A program made the position numbers and the translations under genes. Of a DNA stretch of 13,860 nt, positions 1-5,390 are shown piece by piece. The notes beneath the pieces are model-generated. The model was not told the origin of the DNA. It saw nothing but the letters and a program-made list of their open reading frames with translations, and made no database searches. Source of the stretch: Albibeggiatoa sp964388965. Lineage in GTDB: Bacteria > Pseudomonadota > Gammaproteobacteria > Beggiatoales > Beggiatoaceae. Where the stretch lies: contig CAYMCP010000083.1 of the NCBI GenBank assembly GCA_964388965.1, positions 1 to 13,860 on the forward strand, read 5' to 3'. How positions within the stretch are numbered: position 1 is the stretch's first letter; every line of letters starts with the position of its first letter.

Positions 1-34
1 TTCTTATCAAAAGATTGGCTACTTAACCTAGATT

Positions 35-145
35 TCAAATCGGTTCTATAGATTTTCTACTTACACCGTTTAAAAACATCTTGACAGAAATTGCACGTTT
101 AATTTCACGAGGATCGCCATTATCAATTAATTCATCAAGATTCAT
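35..145 (-). pseudogene. N-terminal remnant of an IS630-type transposase
   Basis: The minus strand has an ATG (145-143) that reads 36 codons, beginning MNLDELIDNGDPREIKRAIS, before a TGA. The DPREIKRA motif followed by a helix-turn-helix-like segment is typical of the first residues of IS630-family transposases (family knowledge, from memory). After the TGA, a shifted frame reads LSSQSFDK, which resembles the continuation of that helix-turn-helix, so the copy looks disrupted by a frameshift or stop. It is then cut by the window edge. A GGAG-like ribosome site (ttctcc on the plus strand, 151-156) precedes the ATG. The catalytic DDE part is not in the window. It is probably a dead insertion-sequence remnant; family assignment is moderate. 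Confidence 0.5.
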
Positions 146-311
146 CTTATTTCTCCAAAATTATTGTTAATAATGAAATATTATAGGTCATTTTTTAGCT
201 ATAAAAAAGTATGTTTCAAAAATTATCACTATAGGGTAATTAATGAAATACTATATTTTATAGTGTGTTGTTTGCTGGGTTATAAGATTTTCGGGATTTA
301 TAGATTGTCAG

Positions 312-392
312 CCTCGTTCCCAAGTGCTGATGCTGTAAAGGAACTTCATTTTTGACCTCGTTCCCAAGTGCCACTTGGGGATGCCGTCTTGA
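312..392. repeat. Two REP-like palindrome copies, one partial
   Basis: A partial copy starts at 312 (cctcgttcccaagtgc) and a fuller one covers 356-392. The fuller copy has the perfect hairpin CCCAAGTG-C-CACTTGGG at 363-379, followed by atgccgtcttga. The same block recurs at 3620 and 4430 in this window. Here the second hairpin (gaccgcg/cgcggtc) seen at 4430 is missing. These are REP/BIME-like dispersed palindromes. Confidence 0.75.
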
Positions 393-453
393 ATGATATA
401 CCTCAAACTGTGCGTGATAAAGCAACTGAAAACAGTGACATGGAAAAAATTAT

Positions 454-666
454 ATGCAATTTATTATTGAGTTACCAGATGAATTAGGACAAAAATTATT
501 ACAACAAGCTGATGTACAGAAAATTGTGCAAGAAGCCATTGAAAAAGTATTATCAGAAAAACCGCGACTATTAACGGATATTGCTAAAGATTTACCTGAA
601 ATCACATGTTTTAAGGGAAAAGACCCGTTGGAAATGCAAAAGGCATTGCGTGATGAATGGTATTAA
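454..666 (+). CDS. Small antitoxin of a PIN-toxin pair (toxin truncated)
   Basis: A 70-residue acidic protein starting MQFIIELPDELG and ending in a short basic/aromatic tail (ALRDEWY). It looks like the small antitoxins that precede PIN-domain toxins. The strongest support is context: the start of a PIN protein (MNGIKYLLDTN) overlaps its 3' end by 14 bases, the usual antitoxin-toxin coupling. The toxin is cut after 27 codons, so this is an orphan antitoxin. The ribosome site is weak (ggaaaaaat before 454). The segment just upstream (413-442) resembles the core motif of the MNT nucleotidyltransferase at 742, so this gene also sits at a recombination joint. No DNA-binding fold can be named with certainty. 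Confidence 0.65.
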   Translation: MQFIIELPDELGQKLLQQADVQKIVQEAIEKVLSEKPRLLTDIAKDLPEITCFKGKDPLEMQKALRDEWY

Positions 667-736
667 GTATCTATTGGATACCAATATTATTCTCGAATTA
701 CTGACACTGGATAAAAAATTAGCAGCGAAGTTATAG
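653..736 (+). pseudogene. Truncated PIN-domain (VapC-like) toxin
   Basis: ATG 653 reads 27 codons beginning MNGIKYLLDTNIILELL and then hits TAG at 734. The hydrophobic-LLDTN start is the first strand and first catalytic Asp of a PIN ribonuclease. The other three acidic residues and more than 100 residues of fold are absent, so it cannot be a nuclease. Its start overlaps the antitoxin gene at 454-666. Only six bases later the nucleotidyltransferase gene starts, which suggests the toxin body was deleted when that module joined here. Confidence 0.75.
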
Positions 737-741
737 GCTCT

Positions 742-1038
742 ATGAACAAAAACCAAATCATCACGACATTAAAAACCCATCAATCCCAACTTAAACAATT
801 TGGCGTGGTGCGTTTAGCGTTGTTTGGCTCAGTAGCGCGTAATGAAGCCACTGAAAATAGTGATATTGATTTATTAGTCACCTTTACCCAAAAAACAGCC
901 GCAAATTATTTTGATCTGCAATTTTATTTAGAAGATTTGCTGGGCTATCCTGTTGATTTAGTAACAGATAAAGCTTTGCGTAAAGAATTGCGTCCCTACA
1001 TAGAAAAAGAATTGATTGATGCCGTACATTCCATTTAG
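742..1038 (+). CDS. mntA: MNT-type nucleotidyltransferase antitoxin with altered C-terminus
   Basis: 98 residues of the minimal nucleotidyltransferase (MNT) fold. The GS motif is at 29-30 (LFGSVAR), the two metal-binding Asps are D41 and D43 (SDIDLLV), and a third acidic position is D72 (YPVDLV). In the known HEPN/MNT (HepT/MntA) systems such a protein AMPylates and neutralises a HEPN ribonuclease encoded next to it. Here no HEPN gene follows. Instead residues 91-98 (LIDAVHSI) are encoded by DNA identical to the 3' end of the HEPN remnant at 1787-1898, and the repeat runs on into the first codons of wecE. The native end was therefore replaced by recombination. The catalytic residues remain, so activity is possible, but the partner is lost locally. 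ATG 742 is the first start in frame; its ribosome site is poor. Confidence 0.85.
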   Translation: MNKNQIITTLKTHQSQLKQFGVVRLALFGSVARNEATENSDIDLLVTFTQKTAANYFDLQFYLEDLLGYPVDLVTDKALRKELRPYIEKELIDAVHSI

Positions 1039-1068
1039 TAAACCATTTATTATTGGCAAAGAATTATT
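1007..1068. repeat. 62-bp direct repeat, left copy (HEPN end / wecE start)
   Basis: Identical, base for base, to 1867-1928. The segment encodes the last residues of the HEPN remnant and, in another frame, the first 16 codons or so of wecE (from ATG 1019). In this left copy the wecE frame continues only a few codons (IYKTSKLF) to TGA, so it is a displaced fragment rather than a gene. Confidence 0.9.
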
Positions 1069-1127
1069 CATTTACAAAACCAGTAAATTATTTTGAATTG
1101 CAAATAACCACAACTGGGGAAATACAC

Positions 1128-1379
1128 ATGTTACAAACGATTGAAGCAATCTACGAACCAACAAAAGGGGTCGTATTTAAAGAACCTATTCCTGTGACCC
1201 AATCAACCAAGGTTTTAGTCACTTTTATTGAATCTTATCAATCTTCATCAATAGAAAAAGGTTCATCACGAGCATTATTAAACGTGCTAAAAAAACACGC
1301 ATTGCCAAAATCAGCGCAATCGACTGATGAAGAAATTGAGCTGCATATTCAAGAAGTCGCCCAAAGCTGGGAGTCATAA
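1128..1379 (+). CDS. Small antitoxin of a PIN pair (copy 1)
   Basis: 83 residues starting MLQTIEAIYEPTKG. ATG 1128 is chosen because GGGGAA (1116-1121) lies at normal distance; an upstream in-frame start at 1053 would put codons of recombined DNA in front. The protein has a short beta-like N-terminus and a charged C-terminal half (TDEEIELHIQEVAQSWES), as expected of an antitoxin whose tail wraps the toxin. The frameshifted PIN gene follows at once (1380). A near copy without the ATG lies at 4964-5215. It is presumed expressible but has no working toxin beside it. No named antitoxin family is claimed. Confidence 0.7.
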   Translation: MLQTIEAIYEPTKGVVFKEPIPVTQSTKVLVTFIESYQSSSIEKGSSRALLNVLKKHALPKSAQSTDEEIELHIQEVAQSWES

Positions 1380-1782
1380 AATGTAATTTACCTAGATACT
1401 TGCCTTGTTATCTATTTAATTGAAAACATAGTATTTTTCTCCAATAATTGAACAGCATATTTTGAGTACTGAAGCCGCTAAATTTGCAATCAGCCCACTG
1501 GTCATGACAGAAGCTTTAGTCATGCCATTTCGTAAAAATAATAATTTACTCATTGAGAAATATAAAGATTTTTTTAACAATATTGAAATGTTACCCATGC
1601 CAGAGGTAATTTTTATACAAACTGCACAATTGCGTGCAGCATACCCTAATTTAAAAACACCAGACGCATTACACTTTTCAACTGCACAATATCACAAATG
1701 TAGCGCATTTTGGACATGCGACTCTCGCTTGCAACGTATAGCGGAACATTATGTCGTTGATATTTGCAATCAAAAGAGTTAA
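1380..1782 (+). pseudogene. PIN-domain toxin with frameshifts (copy 1)
   Basis: Conceptual translation gives a full-length PIN ribonuclease spread over frames. VIYLDTCLVIYLIE comes first (first Asp); then, after one extra T in the run TTTTT at about 1433-1437, the frame PIIEQHILSTEAAKFAISPL follows, running to TAA at 1782. All four acidic positions are visible: D in LDTC, E in MTEAL, D in TPDALHF and D in TCDSRL. The initial ATG (1380) is also out of frame with VIYLDT and runs directly into TAA. The gene is therefore dead, unless translation restarts at 1462 or later, which would lack the first Asp. The copy at 5216-5390 carries the same lesions, so the damage came before the duplication. Confidence 0.8.
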
Positions 1783-1786
1783 TTGA

Positions 1787-1898
1787 TGTGACGTGATAGG
1801 ATTGGATAATGATATACTGCGGGATGTGGTGCAAACTGAATATACTTAAATTATTACAGACTTTAGAAGAATTGATTGATGCCGTACATTCCATTTAG
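1787..1898 (+). pseudogene. C-terminal remnant of a HEPN toxin (HepT-like)
   Basis: Frame one reads DVIGLDNDILRDVVQTE to TAA at 1847. Shifted by one base, LKLLQTLEELIDAVHSI follows, ending at TAG 1896-1898. Joined, these match the last part of a HEPN (DUF86) toxin, where a hydrophobic-DLDILWDVV helix is followed by a final amphipathic helix (family knowledge). The conserved RxxxxH active site lies upstream and is missing. The remnant's stop lies inside wecE codon 6, so wecE was once the next gene after a HEPN/MNT pair, with overlap. Its last eight codons have been copied onto mntA at 742-1038. Confidence 0.6.
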
Positions 1899-1928
1899 TA
1901 AACCATTTATTATTGGCAAAGAATTATT
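1867..1928. repeat. 62-bp direct repeat, right copy
   Basis: Identical to 1007-1068. It is at its native place here: the wecE reading frame runs on from it for the full length of the gene. The two copies bracket 798 bp holding the antitoxin, the frameshifted PIN gene and the HEPN remnant. Confidence 0.9.
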
Positions 1929-3003
1929 TTACATTGCCCAAGCTGTTATTAAAGGACGTTTATCTGGAGACGCTTACTACAGCCGCCAATGTGAGCAGTG
2001 GTTACAAACTTATCACGGTTGCCAGCGTGCGCTATTAACTCATTCTTGCACGGCTGCGCTTGAGATGTCAGCTATTTTGTGTGATATTCAAGCAGGCGAT
2101 GAAGTGATTATGCCATCTTTTACGTTTGTTTCTACGGCAAATGCTTTTGTGTTGCGTGGAGCTGTGCCTGTATTTGTTGATATTCGTCCTGATACGCTCA
2201 ACTTAGACGAAACCCAGCTACAAACCGCAATCACACCCAAAACCAAAGCGATTGTTCCTGTTCACTATGCGGGTGTTGCTTGCGAAATGAATGATATTAT
2301 GCAAATCGCACAACAGCATCAACTTTATGTGATAGAAGATGCTGCACAAGCTATTTTATCGGATTATCAAAACAAAAAATTAGGTGCGATTGGACATTTA
2401 GGCTGCCTTAGTTTTCATGAGACTAAAAATGTGATTAGCGGTGAAGGCGGAGCTTTACTGATTAATGACAAAAATTTAGTTGAACGTGCCGAAATTATCC
2501 GCGAAAAAGGCACCAATCGTAGCCAATTTTTTCGTGGTGAAGTGGACAAATATACTTGGGTTGACATAGGCTCATCTTATTTGCCGAGCGAATTAGTAGC
2601 GGCTTTTTTATACGCTCAATTAGAACATGCCGAAAAAATCACCAACAATCGCAGCCAAATTTGCAAACGTTATTACCAATTATTAGAACCATTGCAGCAA
2701 TTAGGACATGTGAGATTGCCGCCACAAATTGGCAACGGACATATTTTTTACCTCATCACTCAATCTTTACAACAACGCAGTGAATTAATTGCTTTTTTAA
2801 AGCAACGTGGGATTAATGCAGTATTTCACTACGTTCCGCTACACAATTCCCCCGCAGGCCAACGCTATAGCCGTACTGTTGGTCATTTGCCAGTTACTCA
2901 TCAAATCAGCGATACTTTATTACGTCTCCCGCTCTACTACGACATGCAAGCCGATGAAATTACAGCCGTTATTGAGGCATTGTTTGCGTTTTATGGGGAG
3001 TGA
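1879..3003 (+). CDS. wecE: dTDP-4-amino-4,6-dideoxygalactose transaminase
   Basis: 374 residues, against about 376 in E. coli, and similar all along from memory. It is a fold-type I PLP enzyme of the DegT/DnrJ/EryC1 group that aminates dTDP-4-keto-6-deoxyglucose, using glutamate, to give dTDP-4-amino-4,6-dideoxygalactose, a precursor of enterobacterial common antigen or other surface glycans; cytoplasmic. Landmarks: GDEVIMPSFTFVSTANAF (73-90), VIEDAAQ with the PLP-ring Asp at 154, SFHETKN with the PLP lysine at 183, and REKGTNRSQFFRG (208-220). ATG 1879 is chosen over TTG 1876 because the family starts close to IPF and AGAAG (1865-1869) sits upstream. No other polysaccharide gene is in the window, so the final product is unknown; an O-antigen or exopolysaccharide role is possible. 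Confidence 0.93.
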   Translation: MPYIPFSKPFIIGKELFYIAQAVIKGRLSGDAYYSRQCEQWLQTYHGCQRALLTHSCTAALEMSAILCDIQAGDEVIMPSFTFVSTANAFVLRGAVPVFVDIRPDTLNLDETQLQTAITPKTKAIVPVHYAGVACEMNDIMQIAQQHQLYVIEDAAQAILSDYQNKKLGAIGHLGCLSFHETKNVISGEGGALLINDKNLVERAEIIREKGTNRSQFFRGEVDKYTWVDIGSSYLPSELVAAFLYAQLEHAEKITNNRSQICKRYYQLLEPLQQLGHVRLPPQIGNGHIFYLITQSLQQRSELIAFLKQRGINAVFHYVPLHNSPAGQRYSRTVGHLPVTHQISDTLLRLPLYYDMQADEITAVIEALFAFYGE

Positions 3004-3013
3004 TTTTGTTGTA

Positions 3014-3022
3014 TGCTATACT
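3014..3022 (+). promoter_or_regulatory. Extended -10 promoter for the ParD/RelE pair
   Basis: TGcTATACT fits an extended -10 element about 58 bases upstream of the antitoxin ATG. I find no good -35 at 17 bases. It lies just after the wecE stop, so the TA pair need not depend on wecE transcription. Confidence 0.35.
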
Positions 3023-3079
3023 ATAAATCAAGTGTTTCATGTTTCATATTATTTTGCCATAGAAAATTGGGGGAAATAA

Positions 3080-3313
3080 ATGTCATCGACTATTTCAATA
3101 CAAATAAATCAAGATTTATATGAACACGCAAAGCAAGATGCCATATTAGAACATCGCACTATTGAAGGACAAATTGAGTATTGGGCAGAAATTGGGCGTG
3201 CGGCAATTGATAATCCAGATTTACCGATTGGTTTTATCGCAGAGTCGTTGGCTTCAATGCGTGAACCGCGGGAAAATGCGTTACCATTCAAACCAAGAAG
3301 TCGTGATAAATGA
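3080..3313 (+). CDS. ParD-like antitoxin
   Basis: 77 residues: MSSTISIQINQDLYEHAKQD begins with a short strand and a helix, like the ribbon-helix-helix N-terminus of ParD-like antitoxins. EGQIEYWAEIGRAAIDNPDL (29-48) is the segment that marks the ParD-like antitoxin family, as I remember it. The C-terminus (EPRENALPFKPRSRDK) is polar and would bind the toxin. GGGGGAAATAA just before ATG 3080 is a strong ribosome site. The stop overlaps the toxin start (ATGA at 3310-3313), the classic coupling. It should neutralise the RelE/ParE protein and repress its own promoter. One of only two TA pairs here with both genes intact. Confidence 0.82.
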   Translation: MSSTISIQINQDLYEHAKQDAILEHRTIEGQIEYWAEIGRAAIDNPDLPIGFIAESLASMREPRENALPFKPRSRDK

Positions 3314-3594
3314 TCTGGGAGGTTAAACAAACCCGTCGATTTGTTAGGCAGTATAAAAAACTTCACGATAATATTGTCAAAGATGTTGATGATGCGGTTG
3401 AGAGAATTCAGCACAATCCTGAGCTGGGGGAACAAAAAGTAGGTGATTTGGCTACATTACGCGTATTCAAATTTCGTAGTAACGGACAGCTATATTTACT
3501 TGGATATACGCTTGATGAAAGCGTTTATTTAATTTATCTTGAGTCGGTAGGTTCGCATGAAAATTTTTATCGTGATTTAAAACGCAACCTTTAG
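3310..3594 (+). CDS. RelE/ParE-family toxin
   Basis: 94 residues of RelE/ParE fold: WEVKQTRRFVRQYKKLHDNI (strand then basic helix), then PELGEQKVGDLATLRVFKF and the beta-sheet segments QLYLLGYTLDESVYLIYLES, ending NFYRDLKRNL. Length and order fit the family, in which RelE members cleave mRNA in the ribosomal A site and ParE members poison gyrase; the sequence alone does not tell me which. It overlaps the ParD-like gene by four bases and depends on it for translation. No break is seen, so it is probably active. Confidence 0.82.
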   Translation: MIWEVKQTRRFVRQYKKLHDNIVKDVDDAVERIQHNPELGEQKVGDLATLRVFKFRSNGQLYLLGYTLDESVYLIYLESVGSHENFYRDLKRNL

Positions 3595-3619
3595 CGCAGT
3601 TAATGGTGCAGACATTGAT

Positions 3620-3683
3620 CTCGTTCTCAAGTGCCACTTGGGGATGCCGTCTTGACTGCGTTGCGGTCTGTTACAAAAACCAC
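3620..3683. repeat. REP-like element with two hairpins
   Basis: Homologous over all 64 bases to 4430-4493 at a constant offset of 810. The first hairpin is around caagtgccacttg (3629-3641) and the second is gactgcg-t-tgcggtc (3654-3668), the latter with one G:T pair. It lies 25 bases after the relE stop and may also act as a transcript 3' end stabiliser. Confidence 0.8.
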
Positions 3684-3733
3684 CTATTATTTTGAATTGC
3701 AATTAATCTGGTAAAAATGAATTCATTTTGTAT

Positions 3734-3739
3734 TATAAT
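3734..3739 (+). promoter_or_regulatory. Candidate -10 box upstream of the VapB-like gene
   Basis: Perfect TATAAT, 72 bases upstream of ATG 3812. The hexamer 17 bases further upstream (gtaaaa) is a poor -35, so the call is tentative. Confidence 0.3.
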
Positions 3740-3811
3740 AACGGATTTTTAAAATAATTTGGAGCAATTACAGTCAGATTTGTTTCAGATATTGGGGAAC
3801 TACCAATTAAA

Positions 3812-4030
3812 ATGCTAAAAACTTACGAAGCAATCCTTAATCATGGTCAAATACAATGGTTGTATGAACAGCCAAACATTGAAAACGCACGTATTATTGT
3901 GACTGTCATAGAAGAATTTAAACCGCACACTAAGCGTCAACCGTCTGTATCTATTGCAGGAAAAGCCAAAACGATTGCTGATATTATCAGTCCCATCACT
4001 GATAAAGAGGATTGGGAATGTCTGAAATGA
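3812..4030 (+). CDS. VapB-like antitoxin
   Basis: 72 residues: MLKTYEAILNHGQIQWLYEQ, then ARIIVTVIEE (a beta-rich N-terminus), then a linker and a C-terminal tail SPITDKEDWECLK of the kind that sits in a PIN toxin's active-site groove. A GGGGAA ribosome site lies at 3794-3799, rather far from the ATG. The 3' end overlaps the toxin ATG at 4018 by 13 bases. The assignment rests mainly on this pairing and size; the DNA-binding class is not recognised. It should inhibit the PIN ribonuclease and repress the pair. Confidence 0.7.
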   Translation: MLKTYEAILNHGQIQWLYEQPNIENARIIVTVIEEFKPHTKRQPSVSIAGKAKTIADIISPITDKEDWECLK

Positions 4031-4422
4031 TTGTGCTAGATACGCACATTTGGTTTTGGTGGATTAACAAAGAACATCATCGCTTTTCCGCCTCTTGGTT
4101 GACGCGAATTGAAAACGCCGATAAAGTTGTTGTTTCGCCTGTGTCGTGTTTTGAGATTGCCCTTGCTAATCAACGTGGTAGATTGACATTATCTTGTGAT
4201 GCTAATGATTGGTTGTATGATGCACTCACTCCATCAGGTGTTGAACTTCTACCCATAACTGCGGAGATTGCGACACGAGCAGTTTCATTATCGCCGATTC
4301 ACAAAGACCCTTTTGATAGAATTATTATTGCCAGTGCGCTTGAACATAATGCGCAACTCGCCAGTGTTGATGGCAATTTTTTGCTTTATGCAGAGCTTCG
4401 GTTAAATTTAATGCAAACATAA
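4018..4422 (+). CDS. VapC-type PIN-domain ribonuclease toxin
   Basis: 134 residues from ATG 4018, preceded by GAGG at 4007-4010; an in-frame TTG at 4012 lacks spacing support. PIN landmarks: IVLDTHIWFW (first Asp), VVSPVSCFEIALANQRGRL (catalytic Glu), DPFDRIIIASALEHN (third acidic region) and LASVDGNF (fourth Asp). This N-terminal DTHIWFWW and DPFDRIIIA pattern is the common subgroup of PIN toxins in proteobacteria and cyanobacteria. Such toxins cut tRNA or rRNA; the target cannot be told from sequence. It is the only complete PIN toxin of five PIN loci in the window. A REP element follows its stop directly. Confidence 0.88.
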   Translation: MSEMIVLDTHIWFWWINKEHHRFSASWLTRIENADKVVVSPVSCFEIALANQRGRLTLSCDANDWLYDALTPSGVELLPITAEIATRAVSLSPIHKDPFDRIIIASALEHNAQLASVDGNFLLYAELRLNLMQT

Positions 4423-4429
4423 CTTTTTC

Positions 4430-4493
4430 CTCGTTTTTAAGTGCCACTTGGGGATGCCGCTTTGACCGCGTCGCGGTCTGTCATAAAAGCCAC
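4430..4493. repeat. REP-like element with two perfect hairpins
   Basis: The first stem is aagtg-c-cactt (4439-4449). The second is gaccgcg-t-cgcggtc (4464-4478), perfect with a one-base loop. It lies 7 bases after the vapC stop and about 25 bases before the probable RAYT remnant at 4518. Confidence 0.82.
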
Positions 4494-4517
4494 GCATAGA
4501 AATGAAGAAAGGAAACA

Positions 4518-4571
4518 ATGGGACGTAACCGTTACAAAACCAGCAAATTATTACGTTATTACCTTAGTTGA
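4518..4571 (+). pseudogene. Probable N-terminal remnant of a RAYT (REP-associated) transposase
   Basis: ATG 4518, with AGGAAA just upstream, reads MGRNRYKTSKLL to a TGA at 4571. A one-base shift after YKT gives PANYYVITLVDK, so the two together read like the MGRxRYK...(Y/H)FVTxT start of Y1-type REP-associated tyrosine transposases (family knowledge from memory). The HUH and catalytic Tyr parts are absent. Lying next to a two-hairpin REP is what a RAYT unit would show. It could instead be a chance 17-codon frame. Confidence 0.4.
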
Positions 4572-4623
4572 TAAAGAAAAATAATGAAGGGGATTTAAAG
4601 ATGTACGCAGTTGAATTTGAAAC
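4564..4623. repeat. 60-bp direct repeat, left copy (antitoxin leader and start)
   Basis: Matches 5389-5448 with three mismatches. It spans the leader, the ribosome site (gaagggga here, gaggagga there) and the first eight codons of the two antitoxin genes. Confidence 0.85.
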
Positions 4624-4828
4624 ACAAAATAAGGGTAAATATATCGAATTGCCTTTTATATTGCCTGAAAAAGAACCGATCAATATTCGTGTCATTTTAA
4701 TCAGTGAGCAACCCATTGAAAACAAGATTACAACAAAGCGTGGTAATCTCAGTCAATTAACTAAGTTTTCAAAAGGCAAAAAGATAATGGAATTTTGCCG
4801 CGAAGATGCTTATTACAATGAAATTTAA
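4601..4828 (+). CDS. Small antitoxin of a PIN pair (toxin truncated)
   Basis: 75 residues from ATG 4601, preceded by AAGGGG at 4587-4592; a longer reading from TTG 4568 would translate the leader. MYAVEFETQNKGKYIELPF and NIRVILISEQ suggest the small beta-barrel or swapped-hairpin antitoxin folds, but I do not assign a family. The second half is basic then acidic (GKKIMEFCREDAYYNEI). The stop overlaps the PIN start at 4818 by 11 bases. Its first codons are shared with the orphan antitoxin at 5426, and the rest differs, so the two share a promoter/leader cassette with different bodies. Confidence 0.68.
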   Translation: MYAVEFETQNKGKYIELPFILPEKEPINIRVILISEQPIENKITTKRGNLSQLTKFSKGKKIMEFCREDAYYNEI

Positions 4829-4931
4829 GTGTGTTTTTCTCGATACAAATGCACTGATCTATCACACGTTTGAAAATTTTGATTCTGAAAAACATATACA
4901 CGTAAAAAAAGAAATGATTAAAATTTATTAA
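4818..4931 (+). pseudogene. Truncated PIN-domain toxin
   Basis: ATG 4818 reads 37 codons, MKFKCVFLDTNALIYHTFEN and on, to TAA 4931. FLDTNALIYHTFE is the first strand and helix of a PIN domain with its first catalytic Asp. All the rest is missing: from about 4935 the sequence changes to the duplicated antitoxin segment (second copy of 1116-1554). The toxin was evidently cut when that segment was joined here. Confidence 0.75.
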
Positions 4932-4963
4932 TTATTTTTACCAAAAAACTGGGAGAAGCACAC

Positions 4964-5215
4964 ATATTACAAACGATTGAGGCAATCTACGACCCAACAA
5001 AAGGAGTTGTATTTAAAGAACCTATTCATGTGACCCAATCAACCAAGGTTTTAGTCACTTTTATTGAATTTTATCAATCTTCATCAATAGAAAAAGGTTC
5101 ATCACGAGCATTATTAAACGTGCTAAAAAAACACGCATTGCCAAAATCAGCGCAATCGACTGATGAAGAAATTGAGCTGCATATTCAAGAAGTCGCCCAA
5201 AGCTGGGAGTCATAA
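4964..5215 (+). pseudogene. Antitoxin copy 2, start codon changed to ATA
   Basis: Same frame and length as the antitoxin at 1128-1379, but the ATG is ATA here. Other changes are E to D, P to H and S to F in the first half. A GGGAGA ribosome site remains. A GTG lies at 5027, but it would drop 21 residues of the N-terminus. It may be silent or weakly made from ATA. The toxin behind it is frameshifted as well as truncated. Confidence 0.7.
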
Positions 5216-5390
5216 AATGTAATTTACCTAGATACTTGCCTTGTTATCTATTTAATTGAAAACATAGTATTTTTCTCCAATAATTGAACAGCATATTTTG
5301 AGTACTGAAGCCGCTAAATTTGCAATCAGTCCGCTGGTCATGACGGAAACTTTAGTCATGCCATTTCGTAAAAATAATAATTTATTCATT
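5216..5390 (+). pseudogene. PIN toxin copy 2, frameshifted and truncated
   Basis: Repeats the first part of the pseudogene at 1380-1782, including the out-of-frame ATG and the extra T. It stops matching after the codons for RKNNNL, where the leader of the next antitoxin begins (5389). No functional product is expected. Confidence 0.8.

Larger units (their letters stand above)
4952..5390. repeat. About 439-bp repeat, copy 2 (of 1116-1554)
   Basis: Aligns without gaps from the antitoxin start to the end of the homology, at a constant offset of 3836. I count 12 differences over the 427 bases from 1128/4964, all near the two ends. The 259 bases corresponding to 1235-1493 are identical. Confidence 0.9.

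Noticed and set aside
164..355. 63-codon plus-strand frame (MLIMKYYRSFF...)
   Set aside because: No ribosome site, composition of random AT-rich DNA, and its last part is REP sequence.
1416..1598. Minus-strand frame opposite the PIN pseudogene
   Set aside because: Antisense shadow of a recognisable PIN sequence; no ribosome site.
1646..1894. Minus-strand frame over the PIN end and HEPN remnant
   Set aside because: Antisense to sequence with clear PIN and HEPN motifs.
2807..3079. Frame overlapping the 3' end of wecE
   Set aside because: Out-of-frame shadow of conserved wecE codons.
3109..3435. 108-codon minus-strand frame opposite ParD-like and relE
   Set aside because: Both plus-strand genes are recognised families with an ATGA overlap; this is their shadow.
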